The notes under the pieces are model-generated. The model searched no databases. It had not been told where the DNA came from and saw only the letters and a list, made by a program, of their open reading frames with translations. A program made the position numbers and the translations under genes. Positions 21,681 to 34,618 of a stretch of 64,000 bases of DNA are shown piece after piece (within the stretch, counting starts at the first letter, position 1; every line of letters starts with the position of its first letter). The DNA comes from Pseudopithomyces maydicus (taxonomy: Eukaryota; Ascomycota; Dothideomycetes; Pleosporales; Didymosphaeriaceae), in contig JANTUC010000007.1 of NCBI GenBank assembly GCA_026873275.1, forward strand, positions 1,364,001 to 1,428,000, given 5' to 3'.

Positions 21681-23042
21681 AGGAAGATTACGATCGACAT
21701 TGTCGATGGCTGGTAGGCGTTGTGCAAGGAGCTGGCTTGATACCCCATATCCGCCATGCACAATTCCGCTCCTCGTTGGGTCTGCATGCAAAGGATACAA
21801 AAAGTTTAGACGCATCGTACATGCCCCATTCAATCCCTTGTGGTTGATCATCTCATTATCTATGTTCAATGTTTTCATATGAATGACCAGACTTAATACC
21901 TTTTCACTCTGGTTTTTCACGTACAAGTTACAGTACTTTCCTTCGTATCCGTCTCCCCGTGCTGGTCTGGAAGCTACAGTACCGAGTTCCTAACCATGGA
22001 GAAAGCGAAGGTGGTGAAATTAATTTTCTGTGCATATTTTTCTAGCTGCATCCATGATGCATTCGGTCAGGAGAAGCATGTGGGGCGGCAGCAGGTAGCG
22101 CATGAGCGATAGACGAACGATAATGCAAATAGCAAATCTCGACACCAGGCACAACGTGATTATCCTCCGTCTCCACCAGGCATGCGTGTATTCTTCGTAA
22201 GCTGTCGATTTTTTTTTTTCGCCTTCGTCTCTCAACAGCTGCGCAAGAGGACGCCGCGTCGAGCGGCTCAGGTACAAGCTGCGAACCGGTCCATAGCGCA
22301 GAGCTTGCCTCTCGCCGTTGTCGATAGAGCGCCACGCACGCCTAGGCTAGCTTACGTACCCAAGTTTGCCGAGCGCCCACCGAACGAGCCCATCCCGTTT
22401 CTGTTGCTCGCTTCTCACGGCACAGCAAGCCAGCACGGGTCTGTCTCTGCACCGCACCGCCGCTCGCGCTAGAGATGGCGCACGCGCGCCCCGCCGCGGG
22501 TTCTGGAACGTTTGAGGTGCGTTGGAGGAACGCTGGGCGACGAAGGATAGCGGAGCGAAGGGAGCAAGTTCGGCAGTCAGTATGGTCAAACGTTTTAGAT
22601 GGTCGCGTGAGGAGGATCACGCTGAGCTGGAATACACTGTCAACATGGTGCGTGCCGTAGGACAGCTAGATGAATGGATAAGAGAAGTGTCCGTGGGTGG
22701 ATGGATTGCGGAGGGAGGGTGAGGTAAGCTCAATGTCCGATGCAAACAAGGTTGATGCGAGGTTGATGGTAAAGCTGAGGGTGGTGGTGGGGGCGAGACG
22801 AAAGTGCCCGATCGGGCAAATGCGAATGGTGGTTGCAGTAATGGACCCAAAAGGGACATGGAAAAGCATATTGATTTCATACACGAAATGTACAGTTCAC
22901 CAACCCACAATCTACATAGTCATCTCTCTGTTCGTTCACCGCCACCCTAACCCAGGAAAGCATACAAAAACGAGAGAACTCCACCGTGCACCGTGCTGTC
23001 TATCCCATCCCATCTCTCCAATCTTACAAAGCCCACCATTGC
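21681..23042. other. Intergenic, no gene recognised
   Basis: Convergent space between the protease and VPS10. It holds T and A tracts and short overlapping frames only. Confidence 0.5.
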
Positions 23043-26000
23043 TTACACGTCTTCGTCGCTGTCCTCGCCCAACAGCTCTCCTTCATCTGGGTCCACCACA
23101 GCGTAGTCTCCTCTGCCTCTGGCGAAGGAGCTGCGGCTTGTGTACGTGCGTCCTCCGTAGCCGCCAAAGCGACCCGAGATTGCTCTCCAGGCAGCGCCGA
23201 CCAGTAGCGGTATGGCTGCCACGACGGCAACCAATCCCGAAATCGCCGCAACAGGCCACTGCACCCAGCGGCTATCGCTATCAAAACCTCCACCAGTGTC
23301 GCCCAACCTGATCCGTCCAAACTTGCCGTCCCAGTGCTGCCAAACGTAGTATCCGATACCACCCGCGGCCGCGAAAGGTATAACGACAGCAAGGAAGATG
23401 ACGAAACCAGAAACACCGTGCTTCTTCTCGTACTCTTCCTCGTGTCCAGGACAAGGATGCGACTGGCTCGTGTGCTCCATCTCTCGCCCGCCCTGGCAGG
23501 TCGAGATTGGGATCTTACGGTATCCGGTCGGTTCCCAGTACTCAATTGCGCCCTTTTCACATACCGCCTTGGGGTCCTGCGGTTCGAGACCCTCAATTCT
23601 CTTGCATTCGCCACCAGGCATGCGTTCGTAGTTAAAGTCGCTGTTTCGTTCATTAGAAATGCTGCGGGATGATAGAAGAGTGGGAGAGGACTTGCCATTC
23701 AAAGTCCTGACGAGTGCAGGAGCAGTTCTTTGCGATACTATGGAGGTGGTCGATGCGGTCACCATTGTAACACTCCGCGCCAGGCTTTTTGCGATGGTAC
23801 TCGGCCACATGTCCAAAGAGACATTGTTGGTCGTCTTGTTGCATTGGGTGCTGTGGGCTCCAGAGTTTGTAATCGCCTCGTAAAGGATCGGTCTCGTCAA
23901 GTTCACACTTCTTCGAGAATAATCCGCTAAAGTCCACGTTGATTGTGACCAACTTCTTGCCATCCTGGCCCCAAAGCAAGAAGTTCAGGGAAGTGTCACT
24001 GGGCACCGTGGAGATGGCGTCAATCCGATACTTGCTGTCAGAGAACTTGTGCTCGGTCCACCTATCTCCGTTATCCAAAGAGTAGAAAAGGTGGTTCGTA
24101 TCCTCATTTCGGCGAACAATGGCAATGACCGAGCCTTGGTCACCAAACTCCCAGGCGTAGTTACCCTCCTTGACCTCTGTCCAGGTAAGACCAGCGTCAG
24201 TTGTAATGAAAGTGCTTGCTTCACCAATGGTTGTAAGCTGTTCACCAACATTACCGACACCCATCATAAGACCGACAGCGGTGGGGGAAGAGTACGACTC
24301 CCGGGGATCACCACGTTCCGTATAACCGTGTAGGTGCAATGCGCATTGTGTAATATCCTTTCCCTGGCAATCGTACTGCTTACCGTTGGAATTGAGCTTT
24401 GGGGGTGTTAATGGTTGCCAGTCGGCACCATCGTTGTGGGTGATTCTGGTCTGCTTTTTCTTCTTTTCGCCTTGACTAACTTTGTCGGCGTTGGCCACAA
24501 TATTTGCTAGCGCAACACCTTCAATGCCCTGCATTTTTTCGAAGTCGACGAAGCCTTCGGTGTTCCTATTCACAGCATTCAGACTCATCACATATGACGT
24601 TCCGTTGCTGTTGCTCTTGATGATAGAGCCGTACTCCTGATCAAGGCGGCTGCTTACGGTGACGTGAAGGAACACAGAGTGCGTAGAACTGTCCAAAACA
24701 GTGTACGCCGTCTGGTGGTCAACATCGAACTTTGGGGGAAATTTGGCCTCGGCAAAGGTTTTGGCATCAAGGCTGGCGTCCAGTTTCAGAGAGTTGCCAT
24801 CGTCACCCTTAGTTGCAATGATGATGAATTCGGACATGGTCGCGAATGCCACAACGGACTTGAATTTGACATCCTTGGACTTGAACCAGTCCTCGCTTGA
24901 GATGAGTTCTACCGGGGCTCCCATTTCTTCATTAGTGTGCTGTTCGCAAAAGACCTCCTTCTTGTCAACTTTACGCCCGGCTTCACGCCAGACAAACGCA
25001 CACTTCCTTACGTAGGGAAGAAGAGTCTCCCAGGTGCCGGAAAGACCATTCTTCTGAGAAACTGAGGCGACAGTGTGGCATTCGGGGTCTGTTTCCTTCT
25101 CGCAATGTTCACCACCAACCCAAATAAGCCAATCAGATTCGTCTGGATGGAACTGCATGATGGGAACTTTTGTCTTTGGCTCTTGTGGAGCCTCCGATGA
25201 GTGAATGCTTTTTCTAAGACCTCGCTCTTTTGAGTAATAGAATTTCTTCGTCGCAGTGAGGAAGAAGACATGATCGTTGTTATACTGGTGAGGGTAGATT
25301 GCGACGATGTTGTCATCTACAGCCTTCTCCCAGCTCTTGCCATGATCATGTGAAATGAATGCTTCTTGCTCATCTGTGAGCATCACAACAGTCTCGTCTT
25401 TGTCTTTCTGCTCTTCCCTGCCTTGCGTAGGGCGTTCGAGGTAGTAATATTCCATGAACTTTGATCCCGGGAAGGACTTGATCGTGTTCTTGATGTCTCC
25501 GCTTGCTGGAGGGTCGACAGGGGATTCGTCGCAGTCACGCTCAACTTCCTTGTCTTTATCGGTGGTGCCCTTGCACTGGTTCCCGGGGATCTTCCTCCAG
25601 CCGGAGCTGCCCTTGTACGTTTTGGCGCCATTCTGGCAAGCACCATCGGGTAAGCGCAAAGCACCTGCGGGTTTGCATATTTTGTCCTTACCCGTACCCT
25701 CGGGCACGAAGTTATAGTCGCACTCGTAATCTCTAATCTCGTCACAATCGCACGGTTCATATTTCGCTTTTTCTTCCTTGAAATCTTCCTTTAGGAAGCA
25801 CTCGGCATCCCACTTGCGTCGTTTAAAAGTCTGCTTGTGGCCCATGACACACATGGCATCGCCTTTTTCGTCCTTCCGGGCAGACCAGTCTTCGAAATCG
25901 TCGTTGGCACATTCACGCTCGTGCAGCTCGGCAAAGTCGAGGTGAATGATGCTGTACGTCCTGCCTCCTCCCTTGGCAAGACGGCTCGCATAGAGCATGA

Positions 26001-27571
26001 ATTTCAAGCTCGTAGAGTCGGCCACTGTTGTGAGTTCCAGAGCACGGATCTTTGAATCAAGCTTGATCTCCTCCCAGGTGCCTTTCCGACCATGCTTGAG
26101 CGAGTACATGATTTTGTCGGTGTCGCCTTCGTCATACACGGCCACCAGCACGGCGCCCTGCCCACCAAACTCGTACTTGTGAGCTTCTTCCAATGCAAGT
26201 TCCCAGGTCAGGCCCGCATCGTCAGACACCCAGAGATCGCCATCGGTATACTTTGACTTGAGATAGTTGCCAGTGCTGCCGACTCCCATGACAATGCCAG
26301 GGGCAGGGCTAGAGAATACACGCCCGCTGTTGTGCAGATCGGTGACGGAAAATAAATGCAACTTATCGTCCTTATCCTTGACCTTCAAATCCTCAAAAGT
26401 CCTTCCGTCGTCGAAGCTGATCTGAGACTTGATCTTCTTGATTGCAAAAGGGTTTGGATCTTCGGCATTGTCGACCACGTTAACCATGACTATGCCCTGG
26501 ATATTGGAGACTTTTTCAAAATCGACATAACCCATTGCGTTGCGGTTCGTATGGTCGATGTTCCTGGTAAAGTATGTTCCGTTGGAATTGCTGGTGTACA
26601 GCGATCCCATGAAGGCGTACGGGTTTGTGACTACATCGACCTGGATACTGTAATTTGTGGATTCAAGCATCGTGTACGCATCCTCCTCGATCTTGCCACC
26701 GCCAAACTCTGCGTGGTGCCATGTCTTTGTGTCGTCGGTTACGTACATGGTGAGCTCGTTGGAGTGCTCGGCCTTTGCTGCCGCGACGAAGAAACCCTTG
26801 ACGGCGGCCATGTTGGTCATGCCCTGAACGGTGCGACCCGAAGACATGACCGGCTCGTCCTCGTTTTTGAAGTAGTCATCCGAGATGACAATTTTGAAGT
26901 CCTTGGACCGTTCCGAATATTTCCCAGCGGTTATGCACAATATCCGATCGTCGAGAGATTCATCGCCGTGGCCAAAGTTTTCGGCGCTCTTCGCCCACAT
27001 GCACATCTTCCGGCCGTCGCGAGCAAGCTTCGGCGTCGAATCGAAGCCATCTTTGGTGTAGTATGTCTGTGACACGTTAGCCTGGAGGCTCGGGTTCGGG
27101 GGCGAACACATGGCAGCTGACCTTCCCAAGACAGACGCCATAGTAGGAGCAGCCGGAGTCCCCGTGGAACAAGATCTTCTTGCTGTCCTCGGCGTGGAAG
27201 CTGAGCGGGTTCCCCAGGGTGGGAGGGATCTCGGTCTCGAACTCGGACCACTTTTCACCCTGGTCATAGGTGATCCAGTGCTTCTTCTCTCCCAGCACCA
27301 CAGCCACGTTCTTGTCAAAGGGATTCTTGATTATGCCGATTGTCCGCATGCCCTTCTGCTCTGCCCACGACTTCCCGGCGTCCTTGGAACGATAAACCGT
27401 CTCGGAGTTGAGGTGGACAAGCATGGCGACATCGGAATCGTCAAAGTAGAATATGTTCACCAGCTCGCTGTCGAAATCGGTCGGCTCGACCAGCGGCGCA
27501 TCTTTCTTCGCCGCGACGCAGGGCGCGAGCACCGCGAGGGCGGGCAGCCAGATGCCCTTGAGGAGTTTCAT
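23043..27571 (-). CDS. VPS10: Vacuolar protein sorting receptor Vps10 (sortilin family)
   Basis: Three exons, 27571-27122, 27066-23696 and 23640-23043, encode 1472 residues. Vps10 cycles between late Golgi and endosome and carries carboxypeptidase Y and other hydrolases to the vacuole. There is a signal peptide (about 1-21), then two luminal Vps10 beta-propeller domains, each with Asp-box repeats (SxDxGxTW-like: SKDAGKSW, SDDAGLTW, SHDHGKSW, TTDAGLTW), each followed by a Cys-rich 10CC module. Near the C-terminus lie two hydrophobic segments (FVIFLAVVIPFAAAGGIGYY and a second one about 50 residues on), then a short cytosolic tail ending GELLGEDSDEDV. Intron 1 (27067-27121) is GT-AG. Intron 2 (23641-23695) starts with GCAAGT, and only that GC donor rebuilds the conserved DFECDFNYE. 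Confidence 0.95.
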
Positions 27572-28308
27572 GATGGCATAGAGAGAACGGATGGACGGAC
27601 GCAGAGGACGATGGAGGGTGAGTTGCGCTGTTTATTGACAGCTGGCTGGTTCGCAGTACACAGCCTCGTATTGTATGCGGATGCGTATAGCTGGAGACCG
27701 CAGCGTAGCCTTGGCACCCCCGAAAACGGACGACGTGACGCGGCAGTCGTGGTGGCCAAAAAGAGCGGGTGCGTGAGAGAAAGACGCGGTAGGTGGACAG
27801 AGAATTAGCGATGGAGGAAAAGTAACCCAGGGCTCGCGTGGTAGTCGCAGAGGTCGATGGTCCAAAGGCGACACATGGCCCTGGCCGTCAAGGTTTCCGC
27901 TTCCGACACTAGCACCCCGGGCGTCTTCGTCACCACTGTCGACGTTTCCCCCTCCCCTTGCATCCTCCGCCGCTCTTCAAGAGAGCTGGGTCCATTTCTA
28001 CCGACAGATGCTCTACCTAGGTGGCGGCGAAGCGGCATCGAATGTTCAAATGCGCACAGAAAACCAAACCAAACCAAACCTCCATCCATCCATCCATGCA
28101 TCCGAGTACGTACCATCGTCGTGCATCCGTCGCCCTGGCTACTTTGCCCTCCGTGCACCTTGATTCGTCACAATCGCTTGGCCTGTCGAGCATACGATTC
28201 TCGCTCAGTGCAAAGAACAATCTAACACTGGTCCAATTTATACATGTAGATTTGCCTCTCCGGGCTTATCATCCGCTGGCATGATACCGCCAGTGACAAT
28301 GTAATGAT
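27572..28308. other. Promoter of VPS10 and 3' flank of NOP12
   Basis: No gene is recognised. A simple repeat of AAACC and CCAT units lies at 28061-28099. Confidence 0.5.
28061..28099. repeat. AAACC and CCAT microsatellites
   Basis: Four copies of AAACC are followed directly by about four copies of CCAT. It is a simple repeat in intergenic DNA. Confidence 0.7.
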
Positions 28309-29929
28309 TTAGATAACCCTATTTCTTCCCCCGCTAGCCTTCCATGCTGTACTTCTCGATTTCCTCCCGTTGGGGCCTTTCTTCTTTCCGCCCAATTTCA
28401 ACCCACTGGTTCCCTGCTTGCTGCTCGCTCTGTGACCCTCAAACACGAAGGATTCGGCTGATTTGTACTTGGAAGCTTTGCCCAGCATCGCTTTGGCTCG
28501 CCCGCCTTGAGACTTCTCTTCCGCCGAAATCTTGGGCTTGTACACACCCTTGGGTTTCGACTCATCCGACTTGGATGGCGGAGGAGCAGTGCCTTTTCGT
28601 TCCTTCTTCTTCTTTTCCGCGCGTGCGCGCGTGACCCGTAATTTTCGGGGTAGTAGAGGAGGGTATTTCTGATCGTTGAATTGGAGTGCTGCTTCGACAG
28701 CATTCTGGTCTTCAAACTGCACGTAGGCGAATCCTTTGCCGACACGCGTTTTGGCATCACGAGGCACACGTACGCTTTCGACCTTCCCAGCCTTGGAAAA
28801 CTGTATCCAGAGACCCTCTTCCACATCGCTCGGGGCTTTGTTCTTCTTCTTTGGCTGATCGTCGTCTCCATTGGGCAATTTGCTTTCGTCGTCGACGAAA
28901 CCTAAATTGCCAACAAAGACGCAGCGGCGATGGTCGACCTTTGCAGGATGCGCCACCGAGTCTACTCGAAGATGACGGCCAAGAACAACCGTACCATTGA
29001 GCCGCTTGACAGCCTCGCGGGCTGCTGCCTTGGTGGAGTAGACGACGTATGCGTTTGTGGATTTGGTGGTCGAGTCCATAAGTTCCTTCTTGGCAAAAGC
29101 AGCTCGTTTGGGCAGAGCACTGGCAAAAGCGGTTGATCGAAAGCGAATCGATTCCACCTTGTGTGGTGGTTTGTTGTCGGCCATGTCGGCGATGAAAGAT
29201 GAGAGGTGTTGCTTGAGCTGTTTCTCGGCAACCTTGGAGGATATGGCCTCGTTGGAGACGTTGCCGAGGAAGACGGTGCGAACTGCTTTCTCCACCTCAT
29301 TGGCGTTTCCGCTGGCGTCCATCAATGTCTCGTGCTTGGGTATTGTGAAGGACTCATCGTCGGACTCTCCTGAAGCTTCTGTAGCTCCTGCGGCTTCTGT
29401 AGCTCCTGCAGCTTCTGCAGTCTCGGTCTTGCGCTTCTTCATGCGCTTCTCCTCGTCCTTGGCTTCTTCACGCGCAATCTTCTGCATGTAGATTTCCTCC
29501 ACATCCTCGTCCTTTGCACTGCGTTTCCGCTTCTTGTTGGACCGCTCCGACGCACTGTCCGGTATTGAGTGATGGTCCCGAGCTGGTGCGGCGCCGTCTT
29601 CGGATCCAGCCTCGTCCATGGATGCATCGGCTTCCTCGTCCTCGTCCGCATCGTCGCTCAAAGAAGACAAGGTTGCATCGTCCTCGTCCTCGTCCTCGTC
29701 CTCGCCGGACCCTTCTGCTGCGCGCTGCTTGGGAAGGTGCTGGTACCGTGATTTCGGCGGCGGCTTGACTGGACCTAGCTGCACGTCGTGTAAGCAGCTG
29801 CTTCGGGCTCGCATGGGGCTTGCGGCGGGTTTGTGTACTTACGCTGCTTGCGAACAGCGAGGCAAGGGTCGGGTCAATTGACTTTTGGTCGGCTTGAGCA
29901 AGCGCGCTGCTCTTCTTGGACGCACCCAT
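28309..29929 (-). CDS. NOP12: Nucleolar RNA-binding protein Nop12
   Basis: Exon 1 is 29929-29843 (29 codons, MGASKKSSALAQ...), intron 29779-29842 is GT-AG, and exon 2 is 29778-28309; the product is 518 residues. In yeast Nop12 helps process 5.8S and 25S pre-rRNA in the nucleolus. The sequence has an acidic Asp/Glu and Ser-rich part (about 45-100), basic nuclear-signal clusters (KKRKR), then two RRMs. RRM1 starts at RTVFLGNVSN (about 200) and RRM2 at RRCVFVGNLGF (about 305), with the RNP1 strand KGFAYVQF. A Lys/Arg-rich tail ends KKKGPNGRKSRSTAWK. An in-frame ATG 30 codons upstream (30019) exists, but the MGASKK start fits family openings better. A (GAC/TCC)n-like acidic codon run is the source of the many Asp/Glu residues. 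Confidence 0.88.
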
Positions 29930-30796
29930 GGCTATTTCTTTCTCTTCCTGCTCCTTTCTTTCTTCGGGCTGCAACGGGTGCGAGCGATTGCGACTGCGAC
30001 TGCTGCGGCGTGTCGCCAAACAGCAATGGCGGGAAAAATTTGGGGAAACGGGAACAATGTTCCTCCGCTAGCGCGGTGACCTCGTGAATGGGAGAGTGCA
30101 GGGATGATGGGCCCGCCCGGCAATCGAGGTGAGCGACAGGCCGTTTCCACCCACGAAGCCGCCAGCTCAAGCCCTCTTCCGCCGACCCAGTCCTATGTTG
30201 CAGAGCGACCGCCGCGAGCGCCAGCACTGCCTTTCTCTAGTCCCTCTACGAAGCGTGCCTTTCTCTGAATTGTCCCTGCCCGCACCTCGGCACCCGCGTC
30301 ACTGCCAGCTGCAGAAGCCTCTTCGCCCGCACACCGCGCCCGCCGCTTTCCGCCCTCACAAGCACGCTCCGGGCACTGGGTGCTTCTTCCACACGCTTTC
30401 GACCAGTCGTACCTTGTAGTGGGGCCCAGGCGACGCAGCTTCCCGCTGGGCGCACTGTGAGCGCGCTCCAGCACCTGGACGACTGCCCCGGGAGCCACCA
30501 CTGACGTCGCGAACGCCCCAGGTACGTCTTTGCGAATCCCCCTTGGCATCCATTGCAGACGCCTGCCTTGCCTCGTGTCCTTTCCGAGCCGTTGGGCGGG
30601 TGGTTCCGAAGGGCGCGGCGTTGACTGTGACCCGCTGGGCTCAGAGCCCACGAGCCATTCGCGCACGCCTCATGCCGCTCTTATGACCCTGCTTGATCGC
30701 TGACTTGTCTTGCGCTACAGGAACCATCTCCGTTTCGAACACCAATATCGCGACCCCTCCACTCCGCCCCCGTCCCACCTGTGCGCACAGCCGCCC
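29930..30796. other. Divergent promoter between NOP12 and the Sds3/Dep1 gene
   Basis: GC-rich with pyrimidine tracts. No extra gene is supported. The two genes run away from each other, so regulatory sites for both probably lie here. Confidence 0.5.
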
Positions 30797-33057
30797 ATGG
30801 CTCTAGACGCGACCGACCGCGAAATCGACGCTGCAGCAATGCTATCTACCCTGGCTGCACCCGGGCTTGGGTCCTCGGGGTCACAGCTTGAAGAAGCGGA
30901 AAATGTCGCTTTTGATAATCACGACGATCGCTCCAGCAGTCTGAGTGAGCTTGGGGACGCTTCTGACGACCAGTCTGAGCCCACCCCTCGGCCAGTCGCG
31001 GCTCCTGACATCGGCGATAACGATTCCGAAGCAGAAACGGAGCGTCTGGAAAATACCCCGCGAAAGCTAACTCGCACAGCAACTGATACGTCACTGGCAT
31101 CCGACCCCGTCTACCAGAGATCACCGAGCAAGCTCGCCCATTCCAAGACAGTCGACGAGAATGGAATAACACAACTCAATGCAGTCGATGACTCACGGCT
31201 TGACAAGTCATCGCTCCATGGCAATGCTGCCCTGCATGCTCTTTCCCTCGCCGCTTCCTCAGAAGCCGCAAGCTTTGTCGAAGGCGTGGGGAAAAAGAGA
31301 AAGCGACCAAGCGTAGAGTTGAATAGCCCCGACGAGCAAGCTGAAGAGCCTGCCAGGAAGCGAAGCGGGTCCGCCAGAGATATTGCTGAAAATGAACATC
31401 CTGACGATACCATGGACAGCTCGGAGCAGGCCGATGTCGAAGAAGAGCTTGAGACTGCGGAAGAACGTATATCACAGTTGGCCCAGGAGGAAATCGACCT
31501 AGAAGAACGCCAGGCCGATATCGCATCTGAGGCTGTCAACGAGCTCTCCACAGTTGCGAAGCACACAAAGCCACGGAAAGGCGGAAGGAGAGGGAAACGG
31601 AAACTTGAGGATGTACCTCATGTGAATGACGCGCTGGCGAGTATCGAAGGCCCAGAAGGGGAAGGCGACGGCGATGACGAAGAGGACGACAGTGGCACGG
31701 TAGACGAAGAGGGTAAGCGGAAGCACGGTACAAGTCGTCAATACTGGCTAATATGTGCGTAGTGATCAAGAAGAAGCATGCCATCGAAGAACTTGGCAAG
31801 ATCCAGAAGAAGTTCAAGATATTCCGCGAGAAGTAAGCTTTCTCTTGAGTTGATCGGAAGCAGCGTGCTGACTCAGACAGACTGTGTGATGAACAGATAG
31901 CTCAATGCGAACAGGAACTAGAGATGCTCAAGCAACCCGTCTGCGAGCACCCCGAATACCTTGCAATGATTAAGGCTGTGGACGAGCGGCGAGCCGAGAA
32001 AATCGCATACGAAAGACAGCTGCTGCAATACAAGCAGAGGAACCTCGAAATCATAACGACTGCGGAAAGACACCAGCTGCATAGCCAATACTTTCAAACC
32101 GTTCGGGACAAGCGCGAGGATATACTTTCAGTGTGTAACCAAAAGTTCTTCGAGCTTCAACGGGGACGTCGACAACTTGGCGTCGATGAGGTCGAATATA
32201 TGATGAAGCTACCCGAAAAGCGATCGGACCAAATTCGTCACCAAGCCGCCTACAATCTGGAGGTTTCGCTACTCTCGGGTGTTGCCAAATACGTTGGTTT
32301 CCCAGCCGCACCGGAGATCAGACCAGCGCGCACATCCGAAATCGAGGACGATATGCGGGCGATGAAAGTGAGTTTACCATTTCAGTCTCTTCGGTATATG
32401 GAAATTCGTTAACATTTCTGGCAGATCGTGACACGTCCGGCAGCGCCTTTGGCTGCTGCAGTGGCTCCTCCTGCCTACGTCCGCCCAAGCTACGGACGAA
32501 CCTCGACCGCGGACGAGGCAGCTGCAGAAGAGCAATTTATTGAGCGGACCCCGTGGGCCAACCCTCAACATCCTGCACATCAGCAGACGCATCAACAATC
32601 GCACTATGGGGTTGCTTCAAGTGCTCCTCGGGCTGCCAACTATCATACGCCTATCGGCCAAAGGCGGTTAGATGTACCGAACGGATCTGCCTCAACGATC
32701 GAAGCGCATTCAAACCCGCCATCCAGTGGTGTTCAGAACAATCATGGTCGAATAAGAGAATCTGAATCGCCTGTACTCCACATGAAACGACATCCCGTGG
32801 AACATCAGATATATGCAGAAACCCCGAATTCAGTGCATCGTAATATTACTGGTGTGGGACGGGAGCCATACGGCATGTCAAGCCCAGCTGGGCAGCACAT
32901 GGACGCTCCGTCGGACGACCAGCCGCCACGGTGGAGCGGAATGCACCCAGGGGCATCACTGCCAGGGCGACCAGACTCAACCAGGGTTCCCTTGACACAA
33001 AGAAGCGCTCTCGGTACTGTCAGCGTTGGTAGTGGAAACGGGCTCTTTGGCCGATGA
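30797..33057 (+). CDS. Sds3/Dep1-family subunit of the Rpd3L histone deacetylase complex
   Basis: Four exons, 30797-31712, 31763-31832, 31881-32367 and 32425-33057, with GT-AG introns of 50, 48 and 57 nt, encode 701 residues. The first about 300 residues are acidic and disordered with KKRKR and RRGKRK nuclear signals. The Sds3-like domain (about 305-490) is helical and starts KKKHAIEELGKIQKKFKIFREKL. It carries the CDEQIAQCEQEL, AVDERRAEKI and QYFQTVRDKREDIL helices that contact the deacetylase scaffold. The remainder is Pro/Gln/His-rich. Rpd3L removes acetyl groups at promoters to repress genes. Between Dep1 and Sds3 proper, the long acidic N-terminus and large size favour Dep1, but this is inference. 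Confidence 0.82.
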
Positions 33058-34123
33058 CATTGATATATTTGATGACTGTGTTGTACAACTGATTGGCGTT
33101 ATTGGGCGATTTCGATGTTCAGCCTCGCATTTGTTCTTTTTTTTTGGCGTTTCTGGTAGCTCTCCTTAAAGCATATACCCTTGGTGGGGCTAGGTGTTGG
33201 TTGAATCCTTTGTTCGTAAATATGGCCCTAGTAGGCGGGTGCGCCACAGCTTTTGATGGTAGGCGCGTTTGAATGATAGATACCTCTAGGCGACGGTGTA
33301 GATATGCAATATAACGGCGCACTCTCAAAGTTTGCGGAAGCTTTGTGTGATAGTCATGTGGAAGGTGCTGCCTACACTCGCTTGCTCGATGCAGGAACGC
33401 GCTAGCACACGTGACGGTGATGTGTCAACGGAGTTTACGGTCCGCACGTCTCGTCCACTCTGTAAGTGTCAGCCTTGCAGGATCGCTCCAAATCTTCCTC
33501 TTTGGGCTATCGTCACTTATGCACAATATTCTACTCGCAGTCGCTCGGTATCGAATCACGGCCGCTTGAAAAGAGCCAATTTTTATCAAGGTCAGCCAGC
33601 AACCAAAAGCTGTATTCCAAATACAACGAGCATGGAGGACTATTAATTGGCTGTTTCTGAATCAAACAAACTCTCCTAATATTACAAGCTCATGTAGAAA
33701 GAACCTACAAGCGACATGACTTCTCATACCGGTATAAATATTAAGATTATTTTCTTGATGATTACAATCTGGCCTCCTACTATCATGTATAAAGCTAATC
33801 AACTGGACATCTGCTCAAGTGAAAAACCACCATCTCTCAAGACGGACTACCAATAAAAACTTGGACAAGTCTTTTCCGGAATTAAAAATCGTGTGAAAGC
33901 GGCATAGTCGGCTGCTGAGAAAGACGAAGAAGAAGAAGAAGAAGAAGCAGATACGGGCAACTGTACAGCTGAGCGATAGTCTACGAGCAACTCGAAAGGA
34001 TGTATGAAGCTATTTGTAATAGTAATAAACATAGTCTCTAACATTAGATGCATGAATGTGCCCACTTGTGTACATGATCTCTGGACTCTGGACAACGAAT
34101 TAGCCGTCGGTATACAAACCAAG
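33058..34123. other. AT-rich intergenic with GAA repeat
   Basis: Base composition shifts to AT-rich here. A run of GAA triplets lies at 33926-33948. No gene with support is seen; a minus-strand frame over the GAA run looks like an extension of low-complexity sequence. Confidence 0.5.
33926..33948. repeat. GAA microsatellite
   Basis: About seven uninterrupted GAA triplets are visible. It is a simple repeat. Confidence 0.8.
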
Positions 34124-34618
34124 CTACAGCTCCTCCCTTTCTCTTTCCAAACTACAGTCTTCATACGTAGGATCGCATGTCCAGTATTGTCCTTCTTTGG
34201 GAAGTGTCTTGACTGAAGGCGATGTGCCATGCTCCCGCAACTCCCAGATCCAGCGTCTTCCATGAATCTCCTTAACAACAAAATACCCAGCATTGGGATA
34301 ATTGATCGCCTTTGTATGATTCCTGAGAATACCGCCGGTGAAGCCTTGGGTAGTGACCACTCCACCTCTTCCTTTGGGATCCCATGTGTCCGGCGATGCA
34401 ACGTAATAGTCACGCCATTGCTGCCATCCCGTCCCATAACTCAGTCCAATTGCAGAACTGAATCCTTTGTATATCTTAAGGAACCCATCATAATTATAGC
34501 GAGTGTTGTTCCAGCTGAAGCGACCGTTGGGGTGGATGGCAGCCTTGTATCCAGGAAGCCAATCGGTATCGTCAGCGGCCTCGGTTCGAGGGTAGGGATA
34601 AAATGCTAGACTTCCCAT
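34124..34618 (-). CDS. Small secreted or membrane-anchored protein of unknown family
   Basis: Frame of 164 residues from the ATG at 34618 (MGSLAFYPYPRTEA). The frame is open ten or more codons further upstream without an ATG and there encodes a very hydrophobic stretch (VVILLFILLL). The true start therefore probably lies on an upstream exon, and the protein would have a signal peptide or signal anchor. The mature part is rich in Trp, Tyr and Gly (NYDGFLKIYKGFSSAIG, WQQWRDYYVASPDTW), has two N-glycosylation sequons (NNT and NHT), and has only two Cys near the end (CDPTYEDC), which could pair. I do not recognise the family. Its size, location in AT-rich DNA and secretory look make it a candidate secreted or effector-like protein, by inference only. 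Confidence 0.55.
   Translation of the reverse strand: MGSLAFYPYPRTEAADDTDWLPGYKAAIHPNGRFSWNNTRYNYDGFLKIYKGFSSAIGLSYGTGWQQWRDYYVASPDTWDPKGRGGVVTTQGFTGGILRNHTKAINYPNAGYFVVKEIHGRRWIWELREHGTSPSVKTLPKEGQYWTCDPTYEDCSLEREREEL

Noticed and set aside
26356..27072. 238-codon plus-strand frame opposite VPS10
   Set aside because: Antisense shadow of a strongly supported gene.
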